Source of the DNA: Pithys albifrons albifrons
Lineage: Eukaryota > Chordata > Aves > Passeriformes > Thamnophilidae
Reading direction: 5' to 3'
Length of the DNA: 64,000 nucleotides
NCBI RefSeq assembly: GCF_047495875.1
Contig: NC_092464.1
Coordinates: 4,436,737 to 4,500,736 of the forward strand
In this document: positions 49,901 through 61,605 of the stretch, one piece after another
How the letters are laid out: each line of letters opens with the position of its first letter
Position numbering within the stretch: the first letter of the stretch is position 1
Notes under the pieces: model-generated
What the model saw: the letters and a program-made list of their open reading frames with translations, nothing else
Databases searched by the model: none
What the model was told of the DNA's origin: nothing
Program-made: the position numbers and the translations under genes

Positions 49901-52385
49901 ATAAAAGCAACTTTCTGTGGTTCCTCCTTGTGCTTTGTTTGCTGAGGGAGGCTCCATGCTCCTGGTGCTGGGCTGTGGTTTCAGGCTGTGCCCCACTGAG
50001 CTCTGCACAAGCACAGCCCGTCTGCTGCTCCCCCTGGCTCGGGCTCAGACCCAACTCCCCCCTCAGCCCTCCCCTTCCCACACACTCCAGGTTTGTCACT
50101 GGGAAATGAAGGGTTTTGCTTTCCTTTCCTCTCCAGTTCTGTCCTGCAAGGGAGAAGAACAGCTGCTGCCCTCCCCATCCCCAGGGATGTCTCCCCACTG
50201 CTCCTCCAGCCAGAACATTTACAAACGGATGTGAAAGAGAAAGAAAAAATAACCAAAATTCTATGTCTTTGACAGTGCCAAACACGGAGACTGGGGCTTT
50301 TAGGATCTATATTATCCATTAATTCATTGCACAGAAACTGCTGCCAAATTTGTAAAATTTATATGATGGAGACACAACATTGTCTGGTTTTGCCTTTGTA
50401 GCTTGAGGAGTTATTGACTGAGGAGAAGGAAGACCTTTACTCTACTTTATAAATGGCCAGTTTTAGGGATTTTTGTTAGAGGAAAGAACAAGTCATCAGG
50501 ATTTTATGGAAGCAAAAGGGAAAGACCAAGCTTAAGTGCTACCGAAACCAGACCTCCCGTGTTTAATGGCACTTGGACCTCTTGAGGAAACCACTTGGGC
50601 TGATATGGTCCCATGTGGTTGAGCTGTTCCCTCTGCCAGTGGTTTCAGAGGAAGAGATCATGTATCACACACACACACAGGGCCTTCTGGAGTCAATAAA
50701 ATTATTTGCTTTTCTTCCCCAAAGTGTTTTGAATTAACCCATCAAAATTTCCAAGAGGGTGGCAGGATGGAATAGCAGCAGGCACCAGGCTGGAGGGAGG
50801 CAAGCAGCCAACTGAGAGTAACACCAGGGTGGATGATACTGAGCTCAGGAATCACCTTAATGCCAGATTTTATTATGTTTAAAAAACTGGCTCATCACCT
50901 GAATTCTGTGATGTCACAGCATGCAAAACCGTATTAATATTTCACCTAAATTATTTCAGAAAGCGTATTGTAACTACAGCTTTTTGTCCCAAATACCAAA
51001 GAGGCAGAATGTTTCTAACTGGCTTAAGTTACAAACTGCAATCAGGAATATTCTGCAAGAAAGGGGGCATAGAAAATATGTGAAATAATTGTTCTTAAGA
51101 GATCAGGTGAAATAAATGGCTGGAAGGCAATTTCCATTTATAGTACTGTGTGGCTGTAGCATTGCCTCTGTCAGTGGGATGATTTCAGTTTAAAAGAGTA
51201 TTTATCTTTTTTTTTTCTGCTATTATGGTACAACAACTACAGCAAAATGCCAACATTTTGAAGAGGAGTTGTGGCCAGACAGTTTTCAGGCAGCATGATA
51301 TGAACATCTGGCTGGGAGAGGGATGAAACCTGCACCCCTGTTACCTGTGCCTCGCAGGTTTACACTCGAGAATTCAGGATTTGTCCCATTTTTTCCCCAG
51401 AAATGCACAGAAAAGGCAGATGGGATTCTGTCAGGAGGGATCTGAGCACTTTGCCTTAATGCAACAGGTAGTGCTCACACCTCTGGGGACAGGGTTTCTC
51501 TTGTTACACACCTCTCTCTGCTCCCAGAGGTTTTCTTTGCAGCCATCATCAGGTTACACAAACCATTAATTAAGTATTGAAAAGGAATCACATTTACAAC
51601 CCCAAACAACTCCAGTAAGTGCACATTAATCAGTGTGTCACCTCAGAGACCCTCAGAGCCACAAAAGATCATGCCACTGCCACAGACTTCAGTGTTAAAT
51701 TGCTGCCAAGAGCCTCCTGTCAGCAACTTGAATGTACAAAACTGAACAGAAGCCAAACTGATCCCAATCAGAATGTCCTAAAGCTCTGAAACAAGGGTGG
51801 GGAGGAAGGACCATCCCTATGACACAGACCCATCCTGGTATCAGTCAGGGCTGAGTTCTTTGCTGCAATAAACAGTTGGCTGCCTGAGGTTGCCACCACC
51901 ACCCCCCTACACACACACATCTTTGGTAGATTACAGGTGTTGCACCTCCACTTGGAAAAAAAATAATAAAGGAGGAAGTAAAAGTTTCTACTCACCGCAT
52001 TGAGCCCCAGGAGGTTGTTTGGGAGAGAGGAGGTGACTCCTGACAGAATAGCTGTGGCCACCACTGCCCCCAGGCACTGGGCAAGGATGTACATGAGTGC
52101 CTTGAAGATGCTGATCTGGCAGCTGAGCAGGAGCCCCAGGGTCACAGCGGGGTTCAGGTGGGCACCGCTGATGTGGCCCACGCTCTGTGCCATGGTAGCG
52201 ATGGATAACCCAAAAGCCAGCGAAACCTTCACGTTGTCCTGAGACTTCGTCGAGGTTTTGTTGCCCACCACGGGGAAACTAAAGCCCAGAGCTGAGCCAA
52301 TGCTGATGAAAATAAAAAGGCTCATGGCAAGGAACTCAGCCACCACTGCCCTCCAGAACATTTTCTTTTTGAACTCACTAGCCAT
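34779..52385 (-). CDS. AQP1: Aquaporin-1 water channel, complete in four coding exons
   Basis: AQP1 is a tetrameric plasma-membrane channel that passes water along osmotic gradients in red cells, kidney and other epithelia and endothelia. Joining 52385-51996, 37652-37488, 36939-36859 and 34958-34779 gives 271 residues plus stop, against 269 in human. All introns are GT-AG and fall between codons, and exon lengths 2 and 3 (165 and 81 bases) equal those I recall for human. Six membrane helices are encoded. The two pore NPA motifs are at 78-80 and 194-196. The selectivity filter is Phe58, His182, Cys191 and Arg197, with Cys191 the mercury-sensitive residue. An N-glycosylation sequon lies at Asn42 (NKT) in loop A. 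The C-terminus ends in EMKPK. The protein is two residues longer than human in loop A. The second human sequon (near 205) is absent (NFE), and loop D reads RRRN where human has RRRR. Nothing suggests a pseudogene. Confidence 0.98.
34959..36858 (-). other. AQP1: AQP1 intron 3
   Basis: A 1.9-kb GT-AG intron. It contains a CR1 at 35064-35520 in antisense orientation. The rest (35521-36858) is AT-rich and unique-looking. Confidence 0.95.
35064..35520 (+). mobile_element. CR1 LINE 3' fragment with remnant of its reverse-transcriptase ORF
   Basis: The 3' end reads GGACTTGATGATCTCAGAGG and ends with CTATGATTCTATGAT. Upstream, the plus strand stays open up to the stop at 35437-35439. In that frame it encodes [20 protein letters not shown] and later [20 protein letters not shown] and [18 protein letters not shown]. 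This is the C-terminal tail found in CR1 ORF2 proteins. It is 5'-truncated and lacks the catalytic reverse-transcriptase core. It lies antisense in AQP1 intron 3. Confidence 0.93.
36859..36939 (-). CDS. AQP1: AQP1 exon 3
   Basis: 81 bases, 27 residues (186-212), acceptor TCCTAG|ATTGAC and donor CACTGG|GTAAGT. It reads [16 protein letters not shown] and ends NNFENHW. It encodes loop E with Cys191, the second NPA motif and Arg197. Human has the sequon NFS in this loop; here it is NFE, so that potential glycan site is missing. Confidence 0.98.
36940..37487 (-). other. AQP1: AQP1 intron 2
   Basis: A 548-base GT-AG intron, with a tRNA-derived SINE occupying its middle quarter. Confidence 0.97.
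37119..37263 (+). mobile_element. tRNA-Ile-derived SINE with CR1-like tail (TguSINE1-like)
   Basis: The head (37119-37193) resembles tRNA-Ile(AAT). It has an A box GAGCTCAGTTGG, an anticodon-arm remnant TGTAATAATGCCAAGG, an intact B box GGTTCAATCC (37171-37180) and an end GGGCCA. The tail reads AGTTGGACTTGATGATCC, GGGTCCCTTCCAACTC and GATTCTGTGAT, that is, a CR1 3' end that would recruit CR1 machinery. This layout is that of the passerine TguSINE1 family as I recall it. It lies antisense to AQP1 within intron 2. It is not a tRNA gene, because the acceptor stem does not pair. Confidence 0.85.
37488..37652 (-). CDS. AQP1: AQP1 exon 2
   Basis: 165 bases, 55 residues (131-185), acceptor CCCTGCAG|CTTTCA and donor TTGGCT|GTAAGT. 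It reads [15 protein letters not shown], then [20 protein letters not shown] and [15 protein letters not shown]. It encodes helices 4 and 5 and loop D. His182 is the selectivity-filter histidine. Thr159 corresponds to human Thr157, a reported PKC site. The fourth loop D arginine of human is Asn164 here. Confidence 0.98.
37807..37848. repeat. Poly(A) and (GAAA)n microsatellite
   Basis: About 14 A followed by six AAAG units, 155 bp into AQP1 intron 1. Confidence 0.95.
41690..41750 (+). mobile_element. Possible CR1 3' tail fragment
   Basis: GGTTGAACCAGAGACCTCCT, GAGGTCCTTTCCAAGC resembles the CR1 end that usually reads TTGGACTAGATGACCTCCTG AGGTCCCTTCCAAC. The terminal octamer repeats are not evident, so this is tentative. 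Confidence 0.5.
47757..47913 (+). mobile_element. CR1 LINE 3' fragment
   Basis: TTCCCATCCCCGGGAGTGTC, AAGGCCAAATTGGATGGGGC, GAGCAACCTGGTCTGGTGGA and a tail of CTCTGATTCTGTG. It lies antisense in AQP1 intron 1. Confidence 0.92.
51996..52385 (-). CDS. AQP1: AQP1 exon 1 coding part
   Basis: 390 bases, 130 residues, starting [20 protein letters not shown], nearly identical to the mammalian N-terminus, which fixes the start. The exon covers helices 1 to 3, loop A with the sequon at Asn42, and the first pore half-helix ([10 protein letters not shown]). It also carries Phe58 of the selectivity filter. The donor is AATGCG|GTGAGT in phase 0. A GA-rich 5' UTR lies directly upstream. Confidence 0.98.
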
Positions 52386-52480
52386 CTTTGCTCTTTCTCT
52401 CTCTCTCCCCTCCTCACTCTCCCTTCTCCCTCTCTCCCTTCCTTTGCCTGATATTTTTCCTTCGAGGTCTGAAGAGAAAT
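52386..52480 (-). promoter_or_regulatory. AQP1: AQP1 5' UTR, GA-rich
   Basis: Taking the TATA box as guide, transcription should start near 52475-52485, which gives a 5' UTR of roughly 95 bases. On the sense strand most of it (52389-52447) is GA-rich, with long runs such as GGGAGAGAGGGAGAAGGGAG and GGGGAGAGAGAGAGAAAGAG. Only scattered pyrimidines interrupt it before the ATG. Confidence 0.6.
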
Positions 52481-52506
52481 CTGGAGGAAAAATACAGTCC
52501 TTGGAT

Positions 52507-52550
52507 TATTTATAGGGCTTTGGGTGGTCTGTAGGAGGGAAGGGGTGTTG
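52507..52550 (-). promoter_or_regulatory. AQP1: AQP1 core promoter: TATA box with CACCC motifs
   Basis: On the minus strand TATAAATA lies at 52514-52507, 122-129 bp above the ATG. CCACCC (52522-52527) and ACACCCC (52542-52548) lie 10-40 bp upstream of it. The mammalian AQP1 promoter is also TATA-containing and GC/CACCC-box driven, with KLF-type control in red cells. The motifs are visible. Their use in this species is inferred. Confidence 0.7.
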
Positions 52551-55500
52551 CACAAAAGGAGGAAAGAACATCTACATAGACTGTTAGATTGATGTAAGAC
52601 ACTGTTTGCCTGCCAAAGTTTTTTCTTCCTTTTTTTTTTTCCCTTTTCCCCTCCCTGCCCAGCGTTCGATCTCTGCCGCCGTTTTTAAGAGGCTTTTAAA
52701 AATTCTTGGAAAAATCTTTAGGAGTGCCTCCGGAATTTTGCCCTCTACTTCTTTAACTCCTGTGTCATCATTCAGCACCGGGACTGGAATGAAAGCTTTG
52801 ATGGGATTTCTGTCTCGAGCCAGACTGAAACAAAAAGCAAAGTTATCTGTGCAGGCTGGTGAGTTATTCTCACTCAGCTTCAGCAGCGGCAGAGTGGCTG
52901 AAAGTAGTAAAGACTGACAAGTAAATCCCCACTCTGGAGACTTCAGTACCTCTGTTTCATGTGGAAACAGGTAGAAATGTCCCCTCTGCTGGCTCTGGGG
53001 ACCTGGGGGTGTTTTGGATGCCAAGCCTGGCACTTCTGCACTCACCCAGCTCACAGGAGCTGGTGTTCACTGAGGAGGGATCCCTTTTAATCTCTATGTA
53101 AAGCTGACATAACACTGAGGGTGAGCTGGAGATTTTCTATGGGTGCAGTTTGGATGCTGAGAGGAAGGAGATTTTTTTTAACTATTTTAATTATGTCATT
53201 TCTTTGCTTTTTTTTTTTTTCTCCAAAGCACAGAGCTGTCTCAGGGTTTCTCCAGCCTTACTTTTCTGACCAGCGGGTAAAAAGCCGGTTTAGGGGTTTC
53301 CTAGCCCAAGTTCTGCAGTCTCACCACCCTGTCCTGGTTGTCACCAGGGAGATTGGCCGCTGCCTCTGAGCCACAGGACTGGCCTGAGACAGAGACAGAG
53401 GGGAGAGCAAGGGAGAAGGGAAATTACATGCTTGGTTTTGCAGACAGAATGAATGTCCCAGCAGAGCCAGAGTGTCTCTCAGAGCAGAAGGTCTGAGTGC
53501 CTGGTTTGTCTCAGCAGGACTCGCATACACGGCTCAGATTAACCCCTGTGCTGTCAGATCTCTGCCTGCTGCAGCAGCAGGGGGTACCTCCAGCTCAACA
53601 TCAGGGGCTTTGCTTTGAATTCAAGCCAGGGAAAATCTGATCCAGAGTCAGGAGCTAATTCCCCAGACACAGCTCTTGAAGGATGGGTATTTATAATCAG
53701 CCTACTTCTCTGCCCCCTCTTTTTTCTCCCTCTTCTTACCTTAATGCACTGGTAACACCTTCTAAATTGTACTTAAATTAATTCAAGGTTTTTTCATTTG
53801 GACAATATGTCAGTAAGAAGAAAAAAGTCCAATACACACCTGGATAGTATTAGACAGTCAATAAGGGGTTTTAAAATATATTCAGTTTTCAAAAGATGAT
53901 TCAGTGACAGAGCTGAAAGCTGTTTAACTGAAAATCCAGATGTCTGCAGCCTGTCATCCTCAAGTTTTAATTCTTTCTAGACATCAGATGTTCTTGATTT
54001 TCCATATAGTCAATTTTATTTCCTTCTGTTTTATAATACACTTACACAACAGAACTACACCAGTGAAAAAAGGGAAAAGTGAAGAAAAGGGGAACAAATC
54101 AATCCTTGGTTTTACCCTTCTAATTACAGTGGGACTTCAATGAGGAACCACATGACAGACACCTCAAAAATCAAGTTTAGCCAAATACTGGTAAATGGTG
54201 GAATTTTAATATAAGATACAATTGATTCCAGTTGTATCCTGTTCAGTGAAACTTTTTATTTGCTGCAAAGAGCCTCTGAGATTTGAAGATCTTCAGTGAT
54301 CAGCCTCTCTGGTCCCACCAAGGAGATGCAGAAGACACAGGGCATGCATCACACACCCCAGGGAACTGGAGACAGCAGAGCTCTATGAATAGTTTTTACA
54401 AGAGTTTCCTTGTGTCCCAAATTGGCACCTGTGGGATGGAGCTGCCCAGATAGTCAGCAATGACCACAGGAAATTCCCTCTTTACTCACTTCTTCCTACA
54501 ATTAGGAACTGGATGACCAAACAACCTCTGTATCAGTACTGATAAGGTGAGAAAGAACCAAGGAAAATTTCTAGGAGCCAGGAAAATAGTCTGGGGAAGT
54601 ATTGAAAAATGCCTCCTTGATTTCTACAATCTCCTCTAAATATCCCTCACTGCTCTGTGCCAGAGACTGAGTACCAGGAAAGCCAAACCTTTAGTCTGAC
54701 CAGTGGAATGTGTGAACACACAAATTAATTGTGCTTTAAGAGTAGCAGGTTGAGCATCCCCTTGGTGTTGAACCCACTGGTCACCTCACATTCATATTTT
54801 CATCCTGGGACTCTCCATTGGTCTCTTCACAACTGTTACCCATCTCTCACTTTATATTTTGGAACTTGGTGCCCCAGCAACTCAACAGAAAGGTCATTCA
54901 GACAGAAAAGAAAAAGAAATCTGAAATAAACTAGACAGAAATGGTTACAGGGAATATACACATCCCAAACTGATGTGTGCAGCTATTATTTTTTCTGTCT
55001 GTGCTCCGATGTGAAGTAAATCATGACCATCTCTGCTGTGTTGTTACTAATGGTTTGCACAGTGGTGGTACCCAAGGCCCTACACCCTCAGCTCTGGGCA
55101 GAAAAACATCAGGGACAGTCTTGGCCTTTGTGTAGAGAACCACCAAGTGGAGAGACAGGAGGGGATGGCAACGAAAGGACAAATATTCTGCATAAGAAGA
55201 GGGAATTGTGGACAAATTAAAATATACAACAGTTCAAGTGTAATGAGGGAAGAGGAAAGAGTCAAAAATGAGGAGGTAATTTAGCTGGACTTCTTCAGAA
55301 ATATCCACCACAACACAGAACTAATTGGTGCTCTCCTCATTATTCCACTTTTCCACCAAACAAGCCCCATCCCATGTTCCTCAAGCTGATGGCAAAGACC
55401 CCAGTGCTTGGCCAAGGAACCAGAGGCCTGTAAATCCAGACCCCATAACCACCAGAAGCCAAAAAAAGGACAAAACTCAATTTTCTGCATACCAGATAAG

Positions 55501-58500
55501 CTGGACTTTGTGCAGACAGTTTTCCTGGGCATGGTTTTAGCTTTTGCACCAAATCACACTTGAAGGTGGGGTTTGAATTTTTCTAGAAATAGAGGTGTCT
55601 GCCAACCTTATGTGAGTGTTCAGGACAAGTAATTAAGAACAGATCTGATGGGAACAAGAGGGAGAAAGTAGCTCTTTAGCTGAGGGGTGTTTCTTCACAG
55701 ATGATTTAAACCACTGTACTCCAACAACTCCATGATTTAGTTACACTAGAGACAGTTGAGTGAAAAATCAAGGACTGGATATTTAATTGCCAAGATCCCA
55801 GGACCAACTCATTTTTTGTCTGAAACAAATCAGGCTTTGGAGGGCTGTAGCACAAATCTCATTTAACATTTCAGCCAGAAAACAAATGTAGTTTAAGTGG
55901 TAGTTTTTGTTCTGTGCTCCCACACGACAAATTGCTCAGGATTGCTGTTTTTGAACAAGAAACAAATGCCAGTGACTGCAAATTTGGTCTTGGCTAACAT
56001 GAATTCTCTGGAAATTTCCCTCTTAGGTGAAGGAACAGTCAAAGTTGAAGGGCAGAAGGAATGTGTGTCAGTCCAGCACTCAAATAATTGGAAGAATCAG
56101 GGGAACTTCAGCAAACCACAATTATTCTTCTCTTGAGAAGAGTTAGTTACCCTGTGACTCTGCCAGACAAGTCTTTTAGCAGGCAAGCAGCAATTCCAGG
56201 AATACTCTATGACACACAACAGTAATTCCTTCTTCTGCCCATAGATTTCACCCCTCTGAGGCATCACCCACTCTCACCACCGTGGAGAAGAGCAAAGCCA
56301 TGAAGCAGGGAAGAGCTGGAGGATCTGTGTAATCTCTCCCCAGCATCTCAGAAATGAGGAGTCCAACATTCCTGACTGGAATGAAAATGTTTTCCCAGGT
56401 GTTCTGCTCAGTGCTGTCCATACAGAAAGTTGTAACTCACAGGTGGTGCTTCCATTAACAACAATACCATTGAATTAAACAGATTTGCACCAGAATTCAG
56501 GAGTTGCTTCCTGGGCTCCGTTCCCTTCCTGGCTAGAAAGAGAACCTCTCAATTTTGCTGTTGGAAAAAGCACAAGGTGACAACTGAGTTAAGGTAAAGA
56601 CACTTGGGAAAATCTCTTCAAGAGGTACCTGAGCACAACCAACATGAGTAAAATGTCCAGGAACTGGTAGGGGCTTTAGATGAAATCCCTGACTTAACTC
56701 TTCTGAATCCAGGAAAGATGGAGGATTTCAGGCACATCCCCCTCTCCCCCTCTCAGCATTTGCTGTCAGCCAGTCTAAGCACCCACAGGCTCCATATGGC
56801 AACTGCTGAAACTCCCCTCCTTAGGTACTCAGCTGAATTTATTCCCTGTGTGGAGAACTCAGAGCCTGCAATACCCCCTGGCTGGGCTGGACACTCGAAT
56901 GGCTTTGGGAAGCTGGACCTGAACTCTCAGAAACTCATCTGTGAGCATCAGCAGTTATTTAACAACCACATGAGTCACTTGGTGTTTTGGGAGCCAGGAT
57001 GGGATGTCACCCTCTAATGAGCAAGATTCAAAGGCACAAAGTTCTCATGATTAATTTTCTCATAGGTACTTCCTCATACAGGGAAATCAAAGCAGCTTCT
57101 AAACATTGATCAAGTTTTTCCTTTTTTAGAAAAAAAAATGGATCTGCAAACTCCTCCATGTTCACCTGGAAAACATAATTCTCTTTTGATGGATACTTTT
57201 TTTAAAATTTTTCATTACATATGGATGTGTTGACTCTCTCCTTTGTATTATTTTTTTCCCTTCAGACCATAATAAAACAGCAGAAGATAAAAGTGAATAA
57301 ACAACCGGACAAAATCTGTGGTTGCACAATTAAATGAATGAAATTCAGTATCAGTAGGGGCAAACCTGTTTACATCAATGACCAGTTTAGTCCAGATGGA
57401 CAATGAAGATGATTAAAAAACTGTTTTCTCTTGAAGAAGATTTTGAAGACTCTAAACAGAAAATCGCTCATGTACATCCTTGGAGAGTTTGCTTCCAATT
57501 TCAAGTTGTTCTCTCTTATGAGAGCAAAAGATCCTACAGCACTTCCTGGAAACTTTTATAATTCAGTGATAAATGAGTTAGCACAGCACAATTTTTCCTC
57601 ACAAGTACAACAAAGCCATGTGGGTGGCATTTGTGTCCCTTAATTGTGGGGACCTACCATGAAAATGGTTCTGACTCAGCTGAAGTCCTTTGTCTGCCCC
57701 TGAGTGAATGCACAGTGTGTGTTTTCAGAATGTGATCACAGTCCTTGGTTTTAGACATCTACACTCCATTGGCTCCATGTAACCAACTTTTTAGGCTGCC
57801 TGGGCTGCCCAGCTCCAGGGTCAGCCCTTCCCTTTCTCTGGAATCCCAATGCTCTGGCCATGAGAGCTGTCCAGATGCCAACCACACCAGTGACAGGACT
57901 GTTGTTACCCTTTTTTGACACTTCTGGGACATGAAATATTAAAGATGACTGTTTTCCAACTGAGACATAAAAGGAATTTCCCAGACAGCTGCAGAACCAG
58001 CCTGCACCAGGAACCAGCTTGTTGTTTCCCCCTGATTCTCCTGTCCCACCCAAGTGACAGCAGCATCTCCACAAAGGAGAGCCCTTTCCCAGCTTAAAGG
58101 ATTCTGTGATTCCGTGATTATGGACCATGAAGTCTTCAGCACTGCCTGCTCTCCTGACACACAGAGTGCAGTGCTGGGGAAAGGGTGCAGAAAGGCTGAC
58201 TTTCATCAGGACCGTGTTTGTCTGAAGGCATCCTCCAAATTAGGCATTTCTTGTCCCCCAAGCTGATGCTGGAGAGAGAAACCACACACTCTGCTGCCTG
58301 GCAGCAACCAGCTTGCACAGCATTAATGGATCAAGCAATGTGGATTTCAACCAAACAAACATCAATGCACTCCAAGAGCAAGCCATTTTTGTGAGAAAGG
58401 GGGTATGAATCCCTTAGCCTGAAACAGGAGAAAATCTCTTTTTCTCCAGATGAACCTTCTCATATAGGTGTTACTTAAACACAGTTGTCTTGTGAAATGG

Positions 58501-61116
58501 TTGGTTTCTCTGGGAATCTCAGAAAATGCCACCACACTGAGGGTTAAATTCCAAATTTTTTTTTTCTAAGTGCACATATTTAGCAACAATTGTCCTTTTG
58601 AGTTTCCTGTGCCCAGTGCATCACTGGGAGGTTGACCAATTCTTTTTCTTTCTGTTTTTGCCCTGCACATTGTGTTACATAAAATAGCAAGTCTGCCAGG
58701 AATACTGGGCATGACACATCAGTGACTGTGCTAATGAAAGCCTTGGTAGCTCATTACAAATACAGGAGGTGAATAAACCATTGTTGTTGCTATAGGAAAG
58801 TTTTCTGTATGGATCAAACTTCCCTTGGTTTTTTGATGTGCAGAAGAAATCATGTCCAAGGTGCTACTTCCATAAGCTGCAAAGCTCCACTGGAGCAATG
58901 CTGATTATCTGGCTGGTTTGAGGGAGGCTTTTTATGTAATTTTCATGAGTTTTGTTACCAGTTTCCATCCTTACTTGTGCTCTGTGCTCTGTTTCCCTGT
59001 GGCTCCTCTGCTCAGGCTCACAGTTTGCCTTTGGCACAGTCCGAGGTGCTGATTCAACAGCAGAGACTTCTTTATAATAATGAATTTCTTTTGACTGCCA
59101 AGTGTTATAGGGCACTGGATGTGGAGCTGATAGGAAAATAAAAGGGAGACCTTGAGGTGAAACTTATGACCTATTTCCCAAGCAGAAAGAAGCCTGGAGG
59201 TGAACTTTGTCAGGTTTATCACACAGCCACAGGCTGGGAAGTGTCAGCTGGACATGTCAAATCTATGAGACCACGGTGCAGCAACAAAGTAATTCACATT
59301 TAACACAAACTGCAGGGATTAGGCAATAAAGTCACCACAGGCAGAGCACTTGTATGTCTTACAGAACACCACTCATAGCCAATGGATCATCCTTGGAAGT
59401 TCCTTAGTCTTTCCTGCATCTCCAATTACACTTGTAATCCTCCTGACAGTAGTTTATCCAGGCTGTCTTAAAGATCTTCCTCAAGGATGGTGACTCTTGT
59501 ACTCCTTTAAATGTTTGGTTCCAGTGCTTAGATCCAAACTTTCCAAATCTTCCTTGCAAAGAAAGTCCAACAATTTGGATCTTGGAAAAGATTTAATCCT
59601 TTCCTCTCAACAAATTTGTTGGGTTTTTAAATCTTACCCATCTTTTCTATTTATAGACTAATCAACACATTTTCTTAGAAACTTCCTTCTTTAGGTCCTC
59701 CTGACTTCTGTTAAATGTAAGGTTTTATCTGGTGTTTGTACAATTAGAACACAGTGAATTTTCTTTGTGTTTCAGACCAGTTTTGCAATTCACAAGGTTT
59801 GTCTTAGATTTCAATCTGGCACCTCCTGACTAATTCTGCTTCTTCTACGTCAACTTTAACAGCAGTTCACCACTCCAGCCCTCCAGATATAAACCAATGG
59901 AAAATAATACATCAGAATAAGATCCTAGGGAAGGCTCTATCTCAATAGCTTCAATTTTGATGATGAACCATCACTGTCTCTTAGGTGCAGTTTCCCACAG
60001 TCATGCACTCACTGTAGGTTCATAATCCTCACTGGGATTGTGCTCCCCTGACCACAGGAACAGAAAACTCACGGTTTGACTGAGGTCAAGGAATAACATA
60101 AATGTTGCAATGTGACTTCCATGTGACTCTAAAACAAAAGAAAATCCTTAGCACTGGTAACATTAACATCTGACTTCAAAGACCTCCCAGTTTATGCTAC
60201 TTGCACTTGTTTGCCTTATGTAGTGGAAAGAAACTGGCACTTTGGGCACTTGACTCACTGGATGTGTTTATACTTTAGCCTGACACCAGGGACACAATTG
60301 ACCACGTTGATCAAATCTTTACTTCAAAGTGAACTTTGATGCTTAAACTACTATTCTGGTTTGTGACACAAATGATTGGCAAGGCCTACCACATTTCTGC
60401 AGGAACCAGCTCAGAGCACACTGGCACTGGGGAAGCAGTAAGGTCTGTCAACATCTACTCTGGTTGTAACAAAAACATAAGTTACAACTGGGAGTGGATA
60501 ATAGTCTCGTGGACATGAACTATTACAGGATGAATCAGTTTCCTGGTGGTTGTATTTCAACAGGAAACCCTCAGTTTAACCCCATTGGTAACCAGCACAC
60601 ACACCAGTAAATCTACCAAACCTCAGGAACGGTTTACTGAAGTTATTTTGCAGACTGAAGGTCTGTGTGACCCAGGAATATAGGCACATGTAGGAAAAAT
60701 ATCTACAAGATCCTTAGCTAAGGTTTGTCCTTTTTTTTTTTTTCACAGAGAGTTCCATGCTGTTTGCATTCAGAAGCAACTGGGCTTGCACAGCCATGGC
60801 AGTCCTTTGCCACAAAGCTGAGATCCTTCAAATCCCTTTGTGATCTGCTTATGAAAGGGCTGCAGACTTTAAATGCAACTTTTCACCAGGAGGGTGGGTT
60901 TAAAGCAAATGCAATATCCTCTGCCCTGAAGAAGGTCTACCTTTCCTCTGCCATGTGACAAGTTGATGTCAATCATTTTCAGAAAGTGTATGTCTTCCTT
61001 CACTAGCTATAGAGGGACCTCAAATGATCAGCTTAAACTCAGTGTTTAAGTTCTAGATCGATTAGGTTAAACAAAATTAATATTGATCTCAGTGAAGATC
61101 TCAGACAGAGAAACTT

Positions 61117-61275
61117 CATAGAATCAGAATCACAGAATGCTTTGGGTTGGAAGGGATGTTAAATATTACCCAGTTCCAATGCTCCTTCCATGGGCAGGAA
61201 CACCTCCCACTAGACCTGGTTGCTCCAAGCGCCATCCAGCTGGACTTGAACACTTCCAGGGATGGGGTTTCCTTG
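61117..61275 (-). mobile_element. CR1 LINE 3' fragment
   Basis: Plus-strand reading GAATCACAGAATGCTTTGGG, TTGGAAGGGATGTTAAATAT, CACCTCCCACTAGACCTGGT and CCATCCAGCTGGACTTGAAC is a reversed CR1 3' end. Confidence 0.94.
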
Positions 61276-61516
61276 AAGCCTCAAGTTGCCCATGTTCTTA
61301 AGCTCAATTATTTCTTTATACTCAGGCAAATGGAGATGGGATTGTCTCTATCACAGCCAACCACAGCACTGCACACACTCCTCTGTGTTCACTGGCACTG
61401 CCTAAAAAAGCATCTTTGGTGAAAAACCTCTTCTGTCAACTGTCTCCTCTCTTTTTATTGAGGTTACCTCCTATCTTCCCATTCCGAATACTCTGGAAAA
61501 AATAACCATGGACATT

Positions 61517-61605
61517 ATATAGAATCATAAAATGATTTGGTTTGGAAGGGACCTTAAAGATCATTTGGCTTCAAACCCTATTTGTGCACCTTTGAAGGCC
61601 ACTGA
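61517..61605 (-). mobile_element. CR1 LINE 3' fragment
   Basis: TATAGAATCATAAAATGATT, TGGTTTGGAAGGGACCTTAA and AGATCATTTGGCTTCAAACC is a second reversed CR1 end, 240 bp from the first and in the same orientation. Confidence 0.92.

Larger units (their letters stand above)
37653..51995 (-). other. AQP1: AQP1 intron 1
   Basis: A 14.3-kb GT-AG intron. It holds an (AAAG)n tract at 37807-37848, a probable CR1 tail at 41690-41750 and a CR1 fragment at 47757-47913. It also holds short CA runs near 50668 and 51911. The stretches 37850-41690, 41755-47755 and 47915-51995 show no exon or recognised repeat that I can support. Confidence 0.9.

Noticed and set aside
51768..51995. Extension of the AQP1 exon 1 frame past the donor
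   Set aside because: The frame stays open for 75 codons beyond the GTGAGT donor, but homology to aquaporin stops exactly at the splice site and resumes at 37652. The extension is intron.
58098..58127. Tail-like GATTCTGTGATTCCGTGATT resembling a CR1 end
   Set aside because: The body of a CR1 is not recognisable upstream, so the match is too short to call.
57751..58206. 151-codon minus-strand frame upstream of AQP1, considered as a MINDY4 exon
   Set aside because: No resemblance to MINDY4 or another protein I know, and no splice-site pair matching a homologous block.
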